Shown in pieces: positions 26,370-33,425 of a stretch of 45,171 bases of DNA (positions are counted from its first letter, which is position 1; every line of letters starts with the position of its first letter). The notes beneath the pieces are model-generated. The model did not search any database, had not been told where the DNA came from, and saw nothing but the letters and a program-made list of their open reading frames with translations. Where the stretch lies: positions 1 through 45,171 of IMG/VR virus record IMGVR_UViG_3300021356_000038. One strand, 5' to 3'. This DNA is from a virus. The position numbers and the translations under genes were made by a program.

Positions 26370-27901
26370 CTGTAGTCTTCCTTGCTTAGAGCGCCGTGAG
26401 CGGTCTTGATATTAGCCACATAAGAATTAGTCACTGGAAGAGGTGCCTCCCCTGGGATCGGCCTCGTACCCATAAGTTCCATAGGCGTAGTATCTAGTAA
26501 GTTTTTATAGGCGTGAACAGAGAGAGCCAGACTCATGACAAGATCATCATGATACCCTTTTTCTGCCTGAACTTTACCGTTCTCACCAATGATAAACGTG
26601 AAAAGCTCGTCACAGGTCCTAGTAGAGTTAATTTTTATCAAGTCTGTTCTGACTGCTTCCTCCAACTCAGCTAGGATACTCTCTCTGTTTTTCGCTGTGA
26701 TCTGAAACCCTATCTCTCCTTTCTCGTCTGCCCACAAGTTTTCGTACTCATAGACATTATAGAGCCAGTCGATCAAGTTGTTTCCTATCGTGTTTCGCTC
26801 ACAAATAATGTGAGCTGTATTATATAGCATACCTTCGTTAGCTAATATTTGAGCAAAATCATTTATTGCTGTTCTATTAGAGTAGAACTCCGCTACCTGC
26901 TGGCCGTTATACATGTTTATTATGTGAAAAGCAGAGTAATCCCGGTCTCTACCAAGGGATGTATCACAGGCAATCAAGTAATTGTAATGTGGTTGAGGGT
27001 CTTGCCACACACGCATACGGTTGTTGTGCTTTGTGTAATACTCCTCGCTCGTTTGCTGGGCCACATCTTTTAGGATCTCACCCTCAATGTAAGTGTCACC
27101 CGTACCCAGGAAGCTGCACTCATACTCCTGTAGCCACTGCTTCGTAGGCATGTTGGCTTTTGTGGTCTCTTCCCACTTGTGAATATCAAGGTCTTTCTCA
27201 GCCATCTGCTCATACAGATGCTCATACCCCGGTGTGAAGTTATATTCTGGGTGCTCTTGCCAACGAATATCTATGGGATGGAAGGAGTTTTCTCCATCCA
27301 AGGCTTTTTGATAAACTTCATGATACCAGTTACCGATACCGTTGACAGTAGAAAGCACGAAAGCACGACCACCTGTAGAGATAATCGGATAAACAGCAGC
27401 CCAAATAGTATCAATATTTTCAATGAATGCAGCCTCATCAATAATCAGTAGGGATCCAGCAAGTGATCGACCCGACTGTTTGCCAGAAGGTCTCGATTTA
27501 ATTACAGAGTTAGTCTTGAGCTTGAGCGTGTGCTTGTTATCTTCTACAATCCCTGGCTTCAAGAACTCTGGTAGCTCGTCATACATGAGCTTGATTCTGT
27601 CCAGAACCTCCGTAGACTCAGCATCACCCTTGGAAAGGATAACAACAGACTTGTGCTTCTGAAATATGATAGTCCACAAAGACCATCCAGCAGCGATGGT
27701 AGTGCATCCTGCCTGACGAAACTTACGAAGAATATTGAATCGGTGTTCCTGTAGGTCTCCAAGAATTCTCTCCTGGAACGGGTAGAGCTTAAAAGGTACA
27801 AGACCTCGAACTGGGTGAGTAACCTTAATATACTTTGATATGAAGTACACTGGGTCCTCTGCACATCGCCTAAATTCTTCTAATAATTTTTCTTTTTCCA
27901 T
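26354..27901 (-). CDS. 17: Terminase large subunit gp17
   Basis: This 515-aa DNA-packaging motor has an N-terminal ATPase and a C-terminal nuclease. The Walker A region is RKFRQAGCTT (59-68). It lacks the Lys of T4 (RQLGKTT), having Cys66 there, and Lys60/Arg62 may replace it, as in other terminases with a shifted lysine. Walker B is LLIIDEAAF (151-159, Asp155/Glu156), and STVNG (about 184) is the coupling motif. Nuclease acidic residues appear in LIACDTSLGRDRD and YHDDLVMSLAL. T4 gp17 has 610 aa. No small terminase is seen in the window. A short AT-rich region upstream is shared with the divergent glycosyltransferase gene. Confidence 0.92.
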   Translation of the reverse strand: MEKEKLLEEFRRCAEDPVYFISKYIKVTHPVRGLVPFKLYPFQERILGDLQEHRFNILRKFRQAGCTTIAAGWSLWTIIFQKHKSVVILSKGDAESTEVLDRIKLMYDELPEFLKPGIVEDNKHTLKLKTNSVIKSRPSGKQSGRSLAGSLLIIDEAAFIENIDTIWAAVYPIISTGGRAFVLSTVNGIGNWYHEVYQKALDGENSFHPIDIRWQEHPEYNFTPGYEHLYEQMAEKDLDIHKWEETTKANMPTKQWLQEYECSFLGTGDTYIEGEILKDVAQQTSEEYYTKHNNRMRVWQDPQPHYNYLIACDTSLGRDRDYSAFHIINMYNGQQVAEFYSNRTAINDFAQILANEGMLYNTAHIICERNTIGNNLIDWLYNVYEYENLWADEKGEIGFQITAKNRESILAELEEAVRTDLIKINSTRTCDELFTFIIGENGKVQAEKGYHDDLVMSLALSVHAYKNLLDTTPMELMGTRPIPGEAPLPVTNSYVANIKTAHGALSKEDYRWLIK

Positions 27902-27933
27902 AAAAAATTCCGCAATATAATATATTATAGTAT

Positions 27934-28629
27934 ATGAATGTAAACGCCGTAATATGTACTAGATCAAGAGAAGATATTTCTCCTATAACACACGCGACAA
28001 TAAGCTTTTTTTCTAATTTAGGTATTCGTGTGTTCTTGATGTGTAATCAAGGATCCATATTTTCTGCATATGAAACAGCGTTTAAAAAGGCAGAACCAGA
28101 ACCTGAAGACTTATTCATCTTCTGTCATGACGATATTGAGATTCATGAACCAAAAGAAGACTTTGTAGATAAACTTATACAAGAAACAGAGTCCACTGAT
28201 GTAGGTTTTGTCGGTCCAGCGGGAACTACTGATCTAGGAAAAGATGCTGTATGGTGGGATCGGGAAAAATGGAGAGCAGGAAAGCATCGAGGTAGAGTTT
28301 TTCACGTTCATCCAGACCAAATACACCCAGTAGACACCCTTTACGGCTTTCCTGGGGATGTAGTTGTTCTCGATGGTTTGTTTTTAGCCGCTAGAGCCAG
28401 AACAATAAGCCAAATTGGGCTAGAGAAGCCGAAATACTTCGAAGGCAAGTGGGATTTTTACGATATTCACTATACAAGTAAAGCTTTCCTAGAAGGATTT
28501 ACTAATAAAGCCATAGATGTAAGGATTGTACACCATTCTTTAGGAGAATTAGCGGGCAGAGACTCTTGGCATAAAAATAGAGAGGCATTTATCTCAAATA
28601 CTGAGTTGCCTCTCCAAATAAAAGAGTAA
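27934..28629 (+). CDS. GT-A family glycosyltransferase (StrF-like)
   Basis: This 231-aa protein has a GT-A nucleotide-sugar domain. The N-terminal MNVNAVICTRSRED, the segment DLFIFCHDDIEIHEP with Asp66-Asp67 as the DxD-like metal site, GFVGPAG, and VVVLDGLFLAAR are typical of the StrF/glycosyltransferase-2-like group. It could glycosylate DNA, a virion protein or host surface sugar; the acceptor cannot be told. It is a lone plus-strand gene between the terminase and a minus-strand block. The AT-only upstream sequence (TATAAT, then TATTAT ending 5 nt before ATG) offers no ribosome-binding site, so it may be another leaderless gene. Confidence 0.75.
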   Translation: MNVNAVICTRSREDISPITHATISFFSNLGIRVFLMCNQGSIFSAYETAFKKAEPEPEDLFIFCHDDIEIHEPKEDFVDKLIQETESTDVGFVGPAGTTDLGKDAVWWDREKWRAGKHRGRVFHVHPDQIHPVDTLYGFPGDVVVLDGLFLAARARTISQIGLEKPKYFEGKWDFYDIHYTSKAFLEGFTNKAIDVRIVHHSLGELAGRDSWHKNREAFISNTELPLQIKE

Positions 28630-28641
28630 AAATAGTTGTTT

Positions 28642-28827
28642 TCAGTCCTGAGACTTCTTTTTAGCTACTTTTTTTGTTGATTTCTTCGTAGATACGGGCT
28701 CGACGGCTGCCTTTTTCTCAACAACAGGCGCTACCGGAGCAGGAATAGGCCCAAATTTCTTTAAAGCCATACGATATTTTGATGATCCCTGCGGGTAACC
28801 GCCAGATAAGTACGTTTGTTTGTTCAT
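28642..28827 (-). CDS. Small protein with Ala/Pro/Lys-rich tail, function unknown
   Basis: The 61-aa product starts MNKQTYLSGGYPQGSSKYRM and ends in a histone-like tail rich in Lys, Ala, Val and Pro. The frame also allows a start at 28860. The ATG at 28827 is preferred because it follows the stop of the upstream 46-aa gene by 4 nt, although neither start has a clear ribosome-binding site. A basic disordered tail suggests nucleic-acid binding or a virion linker. Family unknown. Confidence 0.5.
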   Translation of the reverse strand: MNKQTYLSGGYPQGSSKYRMALKKFGPIPAPVAPVVEKKAAVEPVSTKKSTKKVAKKKSQD

Positions 28828-28831
28828 AATT

Positions 28832-28972
28832 TCAGGGAAGCTCGTCAAGGGTTGGAGCATCGGCGGGATCTATTGAGTAAGCTTCCCTAACTGCCTTCGC
28901 TCTTGTAACATCTGTGTCTGCCATGATTAGCGAAACCAAAAGTTCATTTTCTGAATGATCGTCTACATGCAT
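28832..28972 (-). CDS. Small acidic protein (46 aa), function unknown
   Basis: ATG at 28972 opens a 46-codon frame: MHVDDHSENELLVSLIMADT, then DVTRAKAVREAY and an acidic end, DELP. The helix-forming pattern and its tight fit between two other small frames (4 nt after one stop, 4 nt before the next start) argue for a real gene. A possible Shine-Dalgarno AGGA lies 9 nt upstream. No family is recognised. Confidence 0.5.
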   Translation of the reverse strand: MHVDDHSENELLVSLIMADTDVTRAKAVREAYSIDPADAPTLDELP

Positions 28973-28976
28973 ATCA

Positions 28977-29141
28977 CTATATCCTATCGTTACGATTTTG
29001 ATGTTTGAAGTCCTTTCCGAACTTCCTCTTATTATCTAGTATAGTAAGGTAGGTAAGTTTCTTTCGAAAGTCTTCTTGCTTCTCAAAAAACTTACCGTCC
29101 TTGTTTCTATATTCTTTTCTGCTCTTTGTTTTCCTTCTCAA
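28977..29141 (-). CDS. Small very basic protein (54 aa, TTG start)
   Basis: A TTG at 29141 overlaps the TGA of the beta-helix gene (TTGA), giving a 54-aa product, about half Lys/Arg/Asn/Gln, starting RRKTKSRKEYRNKDGKFFEK. The frame would otherwise leave 165 nt of non-coding DNA in a tight operon. The basic composition fits nucleic-acid binding. Without a database match it stays a prediction. Confidence 0.5.
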   Translation of the reverse strand: MRRKTKSRKEYRNKDGKFFEKQEDFRKKLTYLTILDNKRKFGKDFKHQNRNDRI

Positions 29142-30709
29142 GCTAGGGCTGTCCGACTGATAATCTCGCCAGTTACCCCATCAACAACAATTTCCTCACC
29201 AGGACAGTGAATGTCCCGCTTAACAGACTGCTGACCACCAGGGTCATCAACATGTCCAGTCATCACGTTTAGCTTAACATCACCTTCTGTGATGCAGTTG
29301 CGAATCTTGATAAGCTTGGTCTTGGTGTTACCCATCTGCCCGTAGTCTTTATCAATGGTGATAAAGGGCATCGTGTGGTCACGACCAATGAAACAAGAGT
29401 CTTCAATGACAATTTCATCCACAGAACGAAGTGAAGCCAACGCTCTATCACCCTTCGTGAAATCAAACAGGCAGTTCTTAATATGAACTAGCTCCATCAT
29501 GCACTGATCCTTGAGATCGGGGTTGCCTTGAGCGTGTGTTACCACTAAGCCACCAGTAGACTTCTTACCGTCAGCCCTAGCCTCAGGCCAGTCAGCCACA
29601 AAGGAGCAGTTCTCAATCATCAGCGTACCTGGGAACTCGCTCGTACCAGCATCAAAGTAAGTAGCGTTGAAGCTAGGACGATCACCCTTGTATGCGTTGT
29701 CTACAAAGTGACTGTTGCGAAGGCTGTGATACGGCTTGGACTGGTAAGGAAGCGTGTCAGCATCGTACTGCTGATAGGGAAGCTCTCGGTGAGCGAACTG
29801 AACTCCCTGTGAACCACACCGAAGGAAGGTACACTCCTCAACCTTCGTTCCTTCATAATTAGAAACATACAGACCGTGCTCCCGAGGGATATCTGTGAAG
29901 TCGCACTGTAGGAACTCACGCAGAGAAGCATTGAACTCACGGGTTCCCCACTTAAGCTGCCTAGCAAGCTCTGGGAGGATCTCTGGCGACACTCCGATGT
30001 TTCTCCAGGTATATTTGCCTGGACGCGGTGCGAGGTCCTTGTGGAGGTTAGAGGACCACTGAGAGTAACCCTTCGGTACGACCGACTCAAGGTTCTCTTT
30101 AAGTAGATCACCTTCCGTCCAGTCACCTCTACGAACATCTCCAATTGTACCAATGGAATCCCGAGCTTCTCTCTCGGCTCTCATGGCAGGTATAGCTACT
30201 AACTTGTTTTGCGCCGCCGTATTTTCGGCACATCTAAGAGCTATAAACTCAAAGCTAGGAGGAGGTACAGGAGGATCAATCTCAATCTGATAAGTTACTT
30301 CCTCGCTCCAAGGTGATGCATGAGGCGTACCATCAGCTTTGTAACCAAAACCACGCATCTTATAGATCCAATCAGTTTCGACCTCAGCCTCAGACTCAGA
30401 GATAATATCAGACCAGCCATCAGTAGCTTCGTTGGTTAGATTCTTCCAACCACCCTCTTCCTTGAACGCAGGTTTACGTTGAACCTGAACTCCTGGCGTC
30501 TCACGGGGGAGAGGCATGTTCCAACTAAGTGATACCGTCCGACCTCTACCTTGGACCCTAAAGCCCTCAGGTAAAACTGGACGCGGAATCACAGGCTCAG
30601 GGTCTGGTTGTAAACCCGCTTCGTATGCATCAAAGATCTCGGTTACCTTCTCGGAGTATGCATCGAACTCACTTTTTAAGGCATCCACATATTCATTTCT
30701 TTCAGTCAT
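29138..30709 (-). CDS. Fibronectin-like plus right-handed beta-helix protein
   Basis: The protein has 523 aa. Residues about 1-45 are helical; residues 45-150 look like a fibronectin type III/Ig-like domain (LPEGFRVQGRGRTVSLSW). From about 280 to 515 the pattern of short strands with Asn/Cys/Phe turns (HGLYVSNYEGTKVEECTFLR, MIENCSFVAD, VHIKNCLFDF, IVIEDSCFIG, IKIRNCI) is that of a right-handed parallel beta-helix with pectate-lyase-like coils. Such proteins are tail spikes or glycan-binding/depolymerising parts. No catalytic set can be assigned. It has no signal peptide, and it lies downstream of the basic head-protein candidates. Probably a virion protein. Confidence 0.65.
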   Translation of the reverse strand: MTERNEYVDALKSEFDAYSEKVTEIFDAYEAGLQPDPEPVIPRPVLPEGFRVQGRGRTVSLSWNMPLPRETPGVQVQRKPAFKEEGGWKNLTNEATDGWSDIISESEAEVETDWIYKMRGFGYKADGTPHASPWSEEVTYQIEIDPPVPPPSFEFIALRCAENTAAQNKLVAIPAMRAEREARDSIGTIGDVRRGDWTEGDLLKENLESVVPKGYSQWSSNLHKDLAPRPGKYTWRNIGVSPEILPELARQLKWGTREFNASLREFLQCDFTDIPREHGLYVSNYEGTKVEECTFLRCGSQGVQFAHRELPYQQYDADTLPYQSKPYHSLRNSHFVDNAYKGDRPSFNATYFDAGTSEFPGTLMIENCSFVADWPEARADGKKSTGGLVVTHAQGNPDLKDQCMMELVHIKNCLFDFTKGDRALASLRSVDEIVIEDSCFIGRDHTMPFITIDKDYGQMGNTKTKLIKIRNCITEGDVKLNVMTGHVDDPGGQQSVKRDIHCPGEEIVVDGVTGEIISRTALA

Positions 30710-30711
30710 AA

Positions 30712-31113
30712 TTATTTTTTCTTGCTATCAGTTACCTTCTTTAAAGGGTGTTTTCTTGATTGGTTTGCATGTACGTTTCGCGCGTCGGTGAATTCTTTTT
30801 CTAGCCCTTCCATCTCGTCGGCATTTGTTCTAAGCGTACTTGCAACTCTTCGCTGTTGCGCTCTTTTTGACGCGACGGCAGGACGGTCAGCGGTTGGGCG
30901 GAAGTCGGTAGGATCCATTCGCTCGTCGTAGCTTGTCTTAGCATCCATGTAGTCCGCAATCTCTCGATTAGTTCTTTTTGCTTGGTTCGCTTCGTAACGA
31001 CCAAGCTCATTTTTATTATGAGATTGCATATGATGCAATTGTCTCTTAGAGAATCCTTTAGCCTCAGCTAAGATAGACCCAACGAGCCTATAAAAATTTA
31101 CTTTGCTCCTCAC
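30712..31113 (-). CDS. Basic protein with prohead-protease site, candidate internal head protein
   Basis: This 133-aa protein (GTG start overlapping the upstream TGA as GTGA) is rich in Arg, Lys, Gln and Asn. Near its N-terminus is SILAEAKG. LAE-Ala at residues 15-18 matches the (L/I)xE-(A/G) cleavage rule of T4 prohead protease gp21, and comes after a short hydrophobic stretch, as in the capsid-targeting sequences of T4 internal proteins. The C-terminal RRVASTLRTNADEM resembles RVAGRLRTSANKI of the next protein, so the two are paralogues. Likely packaged in the head with DNA; this is inference. Confidence 0.6.
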   Translation of the reverse strand: MRSKVNFYRLVGSILAEAKGFSKRQLHHMQSHNKNELGRYEANQAKRTNREIADYMDAKTSYDERMDPTDFRPTADRPAVASKRAQQRRVASTLRTNADEMEGLEKEFTDARNVHANQSRKHPLKKVTDSKKK

Positions 31114-31841
31114 CCCTTTCCCTCAATCTTATGAGCCGTCTTCATGCGCTTGTGAGCCCTTTCAGACTTCTTCGCTACAGATTCAGGATCCTCACCACTA
31201 GCCTCTCCAACCTCAGCATTCTTGTAAATTTTATTTGCACTTGTTCTAAGTCTGCCAGCAACGCGCTTTCTCTTATTTTTAGCTCTGAGAGCTAATGCCT
31301 CTTTGTCCATCGCTCTCTTCTGACCAGTAGTAAGATCCTCATCAGCCTTGAGAGCTCTACCCCTCGCCGTCTCAGGAGTTTGATCGTCCCTCCTATCACC
31401 TCTAATGTATCTTCCCATCGCTTCCGTAGATTTTTTAATCTTCTTGTTTACCCTAGCTTCTCCTAACATAGCCTCAGCTAAAACATCTCCAAGCATAGTG
31501 TAAGATTCCGCTTTGAGCTTCTTCTTAGGCTCAGGCTTTTCGTTTGGCTCAGGCTTTTCGTTTGGATCACCGTCACCAGTAATTTTATTAGCCAACTTTT
31601 GCATTCTAAGGCTTTTTGCTCTTTCCCGGTTTTTAGCACGTGTCGCCGCCTTAGCTACGCCAGGGTTTTCTCTGTCCCTTTTGAGCTTCTCTATTGCACG
31701 CTCTCTATCAGCTTTGGTTCTGTTATTCTTAGCTAACGGATCAGGCGTGTCGTCCCTACGCATCTCCCTAGCCACCCATTTTTGGCCCTTTGTCAGGCCC
31801 TTATCCACTTTGGCCTCTTCTAACTTATCTAAGTATCTCAT
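31110..31841 (-). CDS. Very basic protein with several prohead-protease sites, candidate internal head protein
   Basis: From ATG at 31841 the product is 243 aa. This start, rather than the TTG at 31853, is supported by GGAG six nt upstream. The N-terminus MRYLDKLEEAKV has LEE-Ala at residues 7-10 and resembles T4 IPIII (MKTYQEFIAEA). Further LAE-Ala and LGE-Ala sites lie at about 121-129, after a Pro/Glu/Lys repeat (NEKPEP twice). The rest is Lys/Arg/Ala-rich helix. It looks like two head-targeted modules in tandem, which the gp21-type protease would separate. Function in T4 internal proteins is host takeover after injection; the specific role here is unknown. Confidence 0.6.
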   Translation of the reverse strand: MRYLDKLEEAKVDKGLTKGQKWVAREMRRDDTPDPLAKNNRTKADRERAIEKLKRDRENPGVAKAATRAKNRERAKSLRMQKLANKITGDGDPNEKPEPNEKPEPKKKLKAESYTMLGDVLAEAMLGEARVNKKIKKSTEAMGRYIRGDRRDDQTPETARGRALKADEDLTTGQKRAMDKEALALRAKNKRKRVAGRLRTSANKIYKNAEVGEASGEDPESVAKKSERAHKRMKTAHKIEGKG

Positions 31842-32063
31842 AATTAACTCCAAGTTCTACTCTTATGTAGCTTAGGAGTCCCTTAATCTGGGTGGGAATT
31901 TTTTAAATTATGAGTCCCATCAAAAGTAATAGGAGTCCCTGCATATAGGTGGCTTTGGGCGTTACTAGGAGTCCCATCAACGTCAAATCCTCCGGTGACC
32001 TAAGTGCATAGGGGGCAGGGGGTTACGCACGCCAGAAACCTGCTAGGAAACTAGTGCATGGGG
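31842..32063. other. Intergenic stretch with four GAGTCCC repeats
   Basis: About 220 nt between the minus-strand virion block and the plus-strand island hold no convincing gene. GAGTCCC occurs at 31876-31882, 31912-31918, 31933-31939 and 31969-31975, most often as AGGAGTCCC. Spacings are 36, 21 and 36 nt. Two copies continue into ATCAA. This could be a regulator-binding region between two blocks with opposite directions. Confidence 0.5.
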
Positions 32064-32091
32064 TTGCATTCCCTGGGGATCGTGCTATAAT
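32064..32091 (+). promoter_or_regulatory. Sigma70-like promoter, first of the island
   Basis: TTGCAT at 32064-32069, 16-bp spacer, TATAAT at 32086-32091, then AGGGGC and ATG. The start point would be the start codon, giving a leaderless mRNA. Confidence 0.7.
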
Positions 32092-32097
32092 AGGGGC

Positions 32098-32265
32098 ATG
32101 AACAGCAAGACCGCTACCCTCCTGGTTCTCCTCTTCGTCGTTAGCCTCGTGATCTACCTTGATGCTCGCTTCGGTGAGGAGACGATCAAGCCGAGCACGA
32201 AGAAAAAGGCTCTGAAATCTCAGGGAATTCTGCTCGCTGGCCTTGCCATCCTCGGCATCTTCTGA
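32098..32265 (+). CDS. Small membrane protein (55 aa)
   Basis: ATG at 32098 opens a 55-codon frame. Residues about 5-20 (TATLLVLLFVVSLVIYL) and 43-55 (GILLAGLAILGIF) are hydrophobic, separated by a charged loop with Glu, Lys and Thr. A two-pass or hairpin membrane protein is likely. Its stop codon TGA directly precedes the next -10 (TATAAT). A good promoter ends 6 nt before the ATG. No family is recognised. Small membrane proteins in early phage regions often act in superinfection exclusion or lysis control, but nothing specific is shown. Confidence 0.6.
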   Translation: MNSKTATLLVLLFVVSLVIYLDARFGEETIKPSTKKKALKSQGILLAGLAILGIF

Positions 32266-32271
32266 TATAAT
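32243..32271 (+). promoter_or_regulatory. Sigma70-like promoter
   Basis: TTGCCA at 32243-32248, 17-bp spacer, TATAAT at 32266-32271, 7 nt to the ATG at 32279. It lies inside the end of the preceding gene. Confidence 0.7.
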
Positions 32272-32278
32272 GCACACC

Positions 32279-32452
32279 ATGAAAGCAACTAAGAGCATCA
32301 CGGACGCCAAGGGCGTGACCTGGACCATCTCTCACTCTCCTGGGGTCCACATCCAGGACCTCCACATCGGGCGCTCCTCCGAGGGCCATTACACCAGCTT
32401 CTGCACTCGGAGCGGTGCGCTCAAGTGGCTCAAGCGTAACGCTACCTCATGA
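32279..32452 (+). CDS. Small protein (57 aa), function unknown
   Basis: MKATKSITDAKGVTWTISHS begins a beta-rich 57-aa protein that ends in a basic helix (ALKWLKRNATS). The ATG at 32279 is chosen over upstream in-frame ATGs because TATAAT ends 7 nt before it. The stop overlaps the next start (ATGA). No family is recognised; the length and hydrophilic character fit a small early phage protein. Confidence 0.6.
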   Translation: MKATKSITDAKGVTWTISHSPGVHIQDLHIGRSSEGHYTSFCTRSGALKWLKRNATS

Positions 32453-32685
32453 ACAAAACAGTCTACAGCGTCGAGATCTTCGAGCACCACGTTGGCATCC
32501 GAGAGTATCACCTTTTTTTGTCCTCGCGGAAGGCCGAAGATTTCGCTGAGGGCTACATGACCCAGCAAGAGGAGTCCATCGACGAGGTCTACCAGAAGCT
32601 TGGCACGAGCACCGAGGATGAGGTTCGAATCTGGGGAGGTTGGGAAGAAGATGTGATTATTCGTCGAATGGACTTGCTTGGCTGA
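32449..32685 (+). CDS. Small protein, paralogue of the next gene
   Basis: This 78-aa protein starts MNKTVYSVEIFEHHVGIREY and continues HLFLSSRKAEDFAEGYM. The next gene product (MKKAVYTVVEGEDNYGISSF, then KLFDSEEKARAYANGRM) aligns along this whole segment, so the two are tandem duplicates that have diverged. The fold is probably beta-beta-beta-helix. It is translated by coupling to the upstream gene through an ATGA overlap. Function unknown. Confidence 0.65.
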   Translation: MNKTVYSVEIFEHHVGIREYHLFLSSRKAEDFAEGYMTQQEESIDEVYQKLGTSTEDEVRIWGGWEEDVIIRRMDLLG

Positions 32686-32702
32686 TCGAAGCAGGGTATA
32701 AT
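32674..32702 (+). promoter_or_regulatory. Sigma70-like promoter
   Basis: TTGCTT at 32674-32679, 17-bp spacer, TATAAT at 32697-32702, and 7 nt to the ATG at 32710. Confidence 0.7.
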
Positions 32703-32709
32703 GGCACAC

Positions 32710-32934
32710 ATGAAGAAAGCAGTTTACACGGTGGTCGAGGGTGAGGACAACTACGGCATCTCCAGCTTCAAGCTGTTCGACAGCGAGGAGAAGGCTAGGG
32801 CCTACGCCAACGGCAGGATGGCGCTGACGGCTGGCAAGGTTTACCCTTGGGTGGAAGAGCCCTTGAAGGGTGCCGTCGCCAACTGGCAAGCGGCGTGTGA
32901 TTACATGACCATCTTCATCAAGGAGGTCGAGTAA
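32710..32934 (+). CDS. Small protein, paralogue of the preceding gene
   Basis: This 74-aa protein is paralogous to the gene before it (shared K-x-VY-V, GI-x-F/Y-x-L and A-x-x-x-A pattern over the first 37 residues). The C-terminal halves differ. The ATG at 32710 follows TATAAT by 7 nt; the in-frame ATG at 32701 overlaps the -10 and is rejected. The stop overlaps the following ATG (TAATG). Confidence 0.65.
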   Translation: MKKAVYTVVEGEDNYGISSFKLFDSEEKARAYANGRMALTAGKVYPWVEEPLKGAVANWQAACDYMTIFIKEVE

Positions 32935-33086
32935 TGATCGGAAAACCGTATGTGGATCGCACTAGCATAATCTGCGAGTGCTGCGACCAAGAGAAACCGT
33001 GGTCTGAGCGTTGCGAGGGCTATATCTGGATCGACATTTGCGAGGACTGCGAGACTGATTTCAGCATGGCAGAGAAAGCACAATGA
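32934..33086 (+). CDS. Small zinc-binding protein (50 aa)
   Basis: A 50-codon frame starts at 32934 within a TAATG overlap. It has CECC and CEDC pairs plus another Cys between them (ERCEGYIWIDICEDC), a layout that fits a zinc ribbon. Charged residues surround it. The ribosome-binding site AGGAGG lies in the end of the previous gene. Typical of small phage regulators of host enzymes, but no target is known. Confidence 0.6.
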   Translation: MIGKPYVDRTSIICECCDQEKPWSERCEGYIWIDICEDCETDFSMAEKAQ

Positions 33087-33295
33087 ACCAAGATCAAAAA
33101 GACCGAGCCCTGCGCTCTGTATTCTTCGGACAGCCTGGACCGTTCCTCTACTCTGGCAAGGTGCTAGACGATAGCGTCTTCTGGTCTCAGGACAAGTGGT
33201 TCCAAGCGGAGCGGCTTAGGCTGTCCTTGTCTCGCGCTAAGTTGCGGGCACTAGGTGACCTCTGGTTCTGCAACCTTTGCTGGCAAAACCCTTGA
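33083..33295 (+). CDS. Small protein (70 aa), function unknown
   Basis: The ATG overlaps the upstream TGA (ATGA). The product is rich in Arg, Leu and aromatic residues (DRALRSVFFGQPGPFLYSGK) and ends in CNLCWQNP, with one CxxC. Its stop codon is part of TTGAC, which directly precedes the first hairpin-box cassette. No family is recognised. Confidence 0.5.
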   Translation: MNQDQKDRALRSVFFGQPGPFLYSGKVLDDSVFWSQDKWFQAERLRLSLSRAKLRALGDLWFCNLCWQNP

Positions 33296-33300
33296 CCTGG

Positions 33301-33425
33301 GGGGCTTAGGCCCCGGCGGCGACCGCCGTAAGTCCATATACCTCAGGCACTTACGAGCGAAATTTTATGCCCTCAGAACGGAGAAAGGCTACCACCTGAG
33401 GAGCAAGATCGAGTACAATAGGGGC
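33301..33425 (+). promoter_or_regulatory. Hairpin-box-promoter cassette A
   Basis: Hairpin I GGGGC-TTAG-GCCCC (33301-33314), hairpin II GGCGG-CGA-CCGCC (33315-33327), the 27-bp box with ends GTAAGT/ACTTAC (33328-33354), then 59 nt to TACAAT (33414-33419). ACCACC lies 17 nt upstream of TACAAT as a non-canonical -35. Six nt separate the -10 from the ATG at 33426. The hairpins lack a T-tract, so simple intrinsic termination is doubtful. Confidence 0.8.

Noticed and set aside
32023-33083. Minus-strand frames of 60-166 codons opposite the small plus-strand genes
   Set aside because: The high G+C makes antisense frames long; they lack promoters and ribosome-binding sites, while the plus strand has both and a coherent set of overlaps.
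33255-33425. Upstream extension of the 83-aa gene through cassette A
   Set aside because: The frame happens to be open, but the hairpins, box and promoter lie there and the -10 is placed just before the ATG at 33426. The same reasoning applies to 34875-35099.
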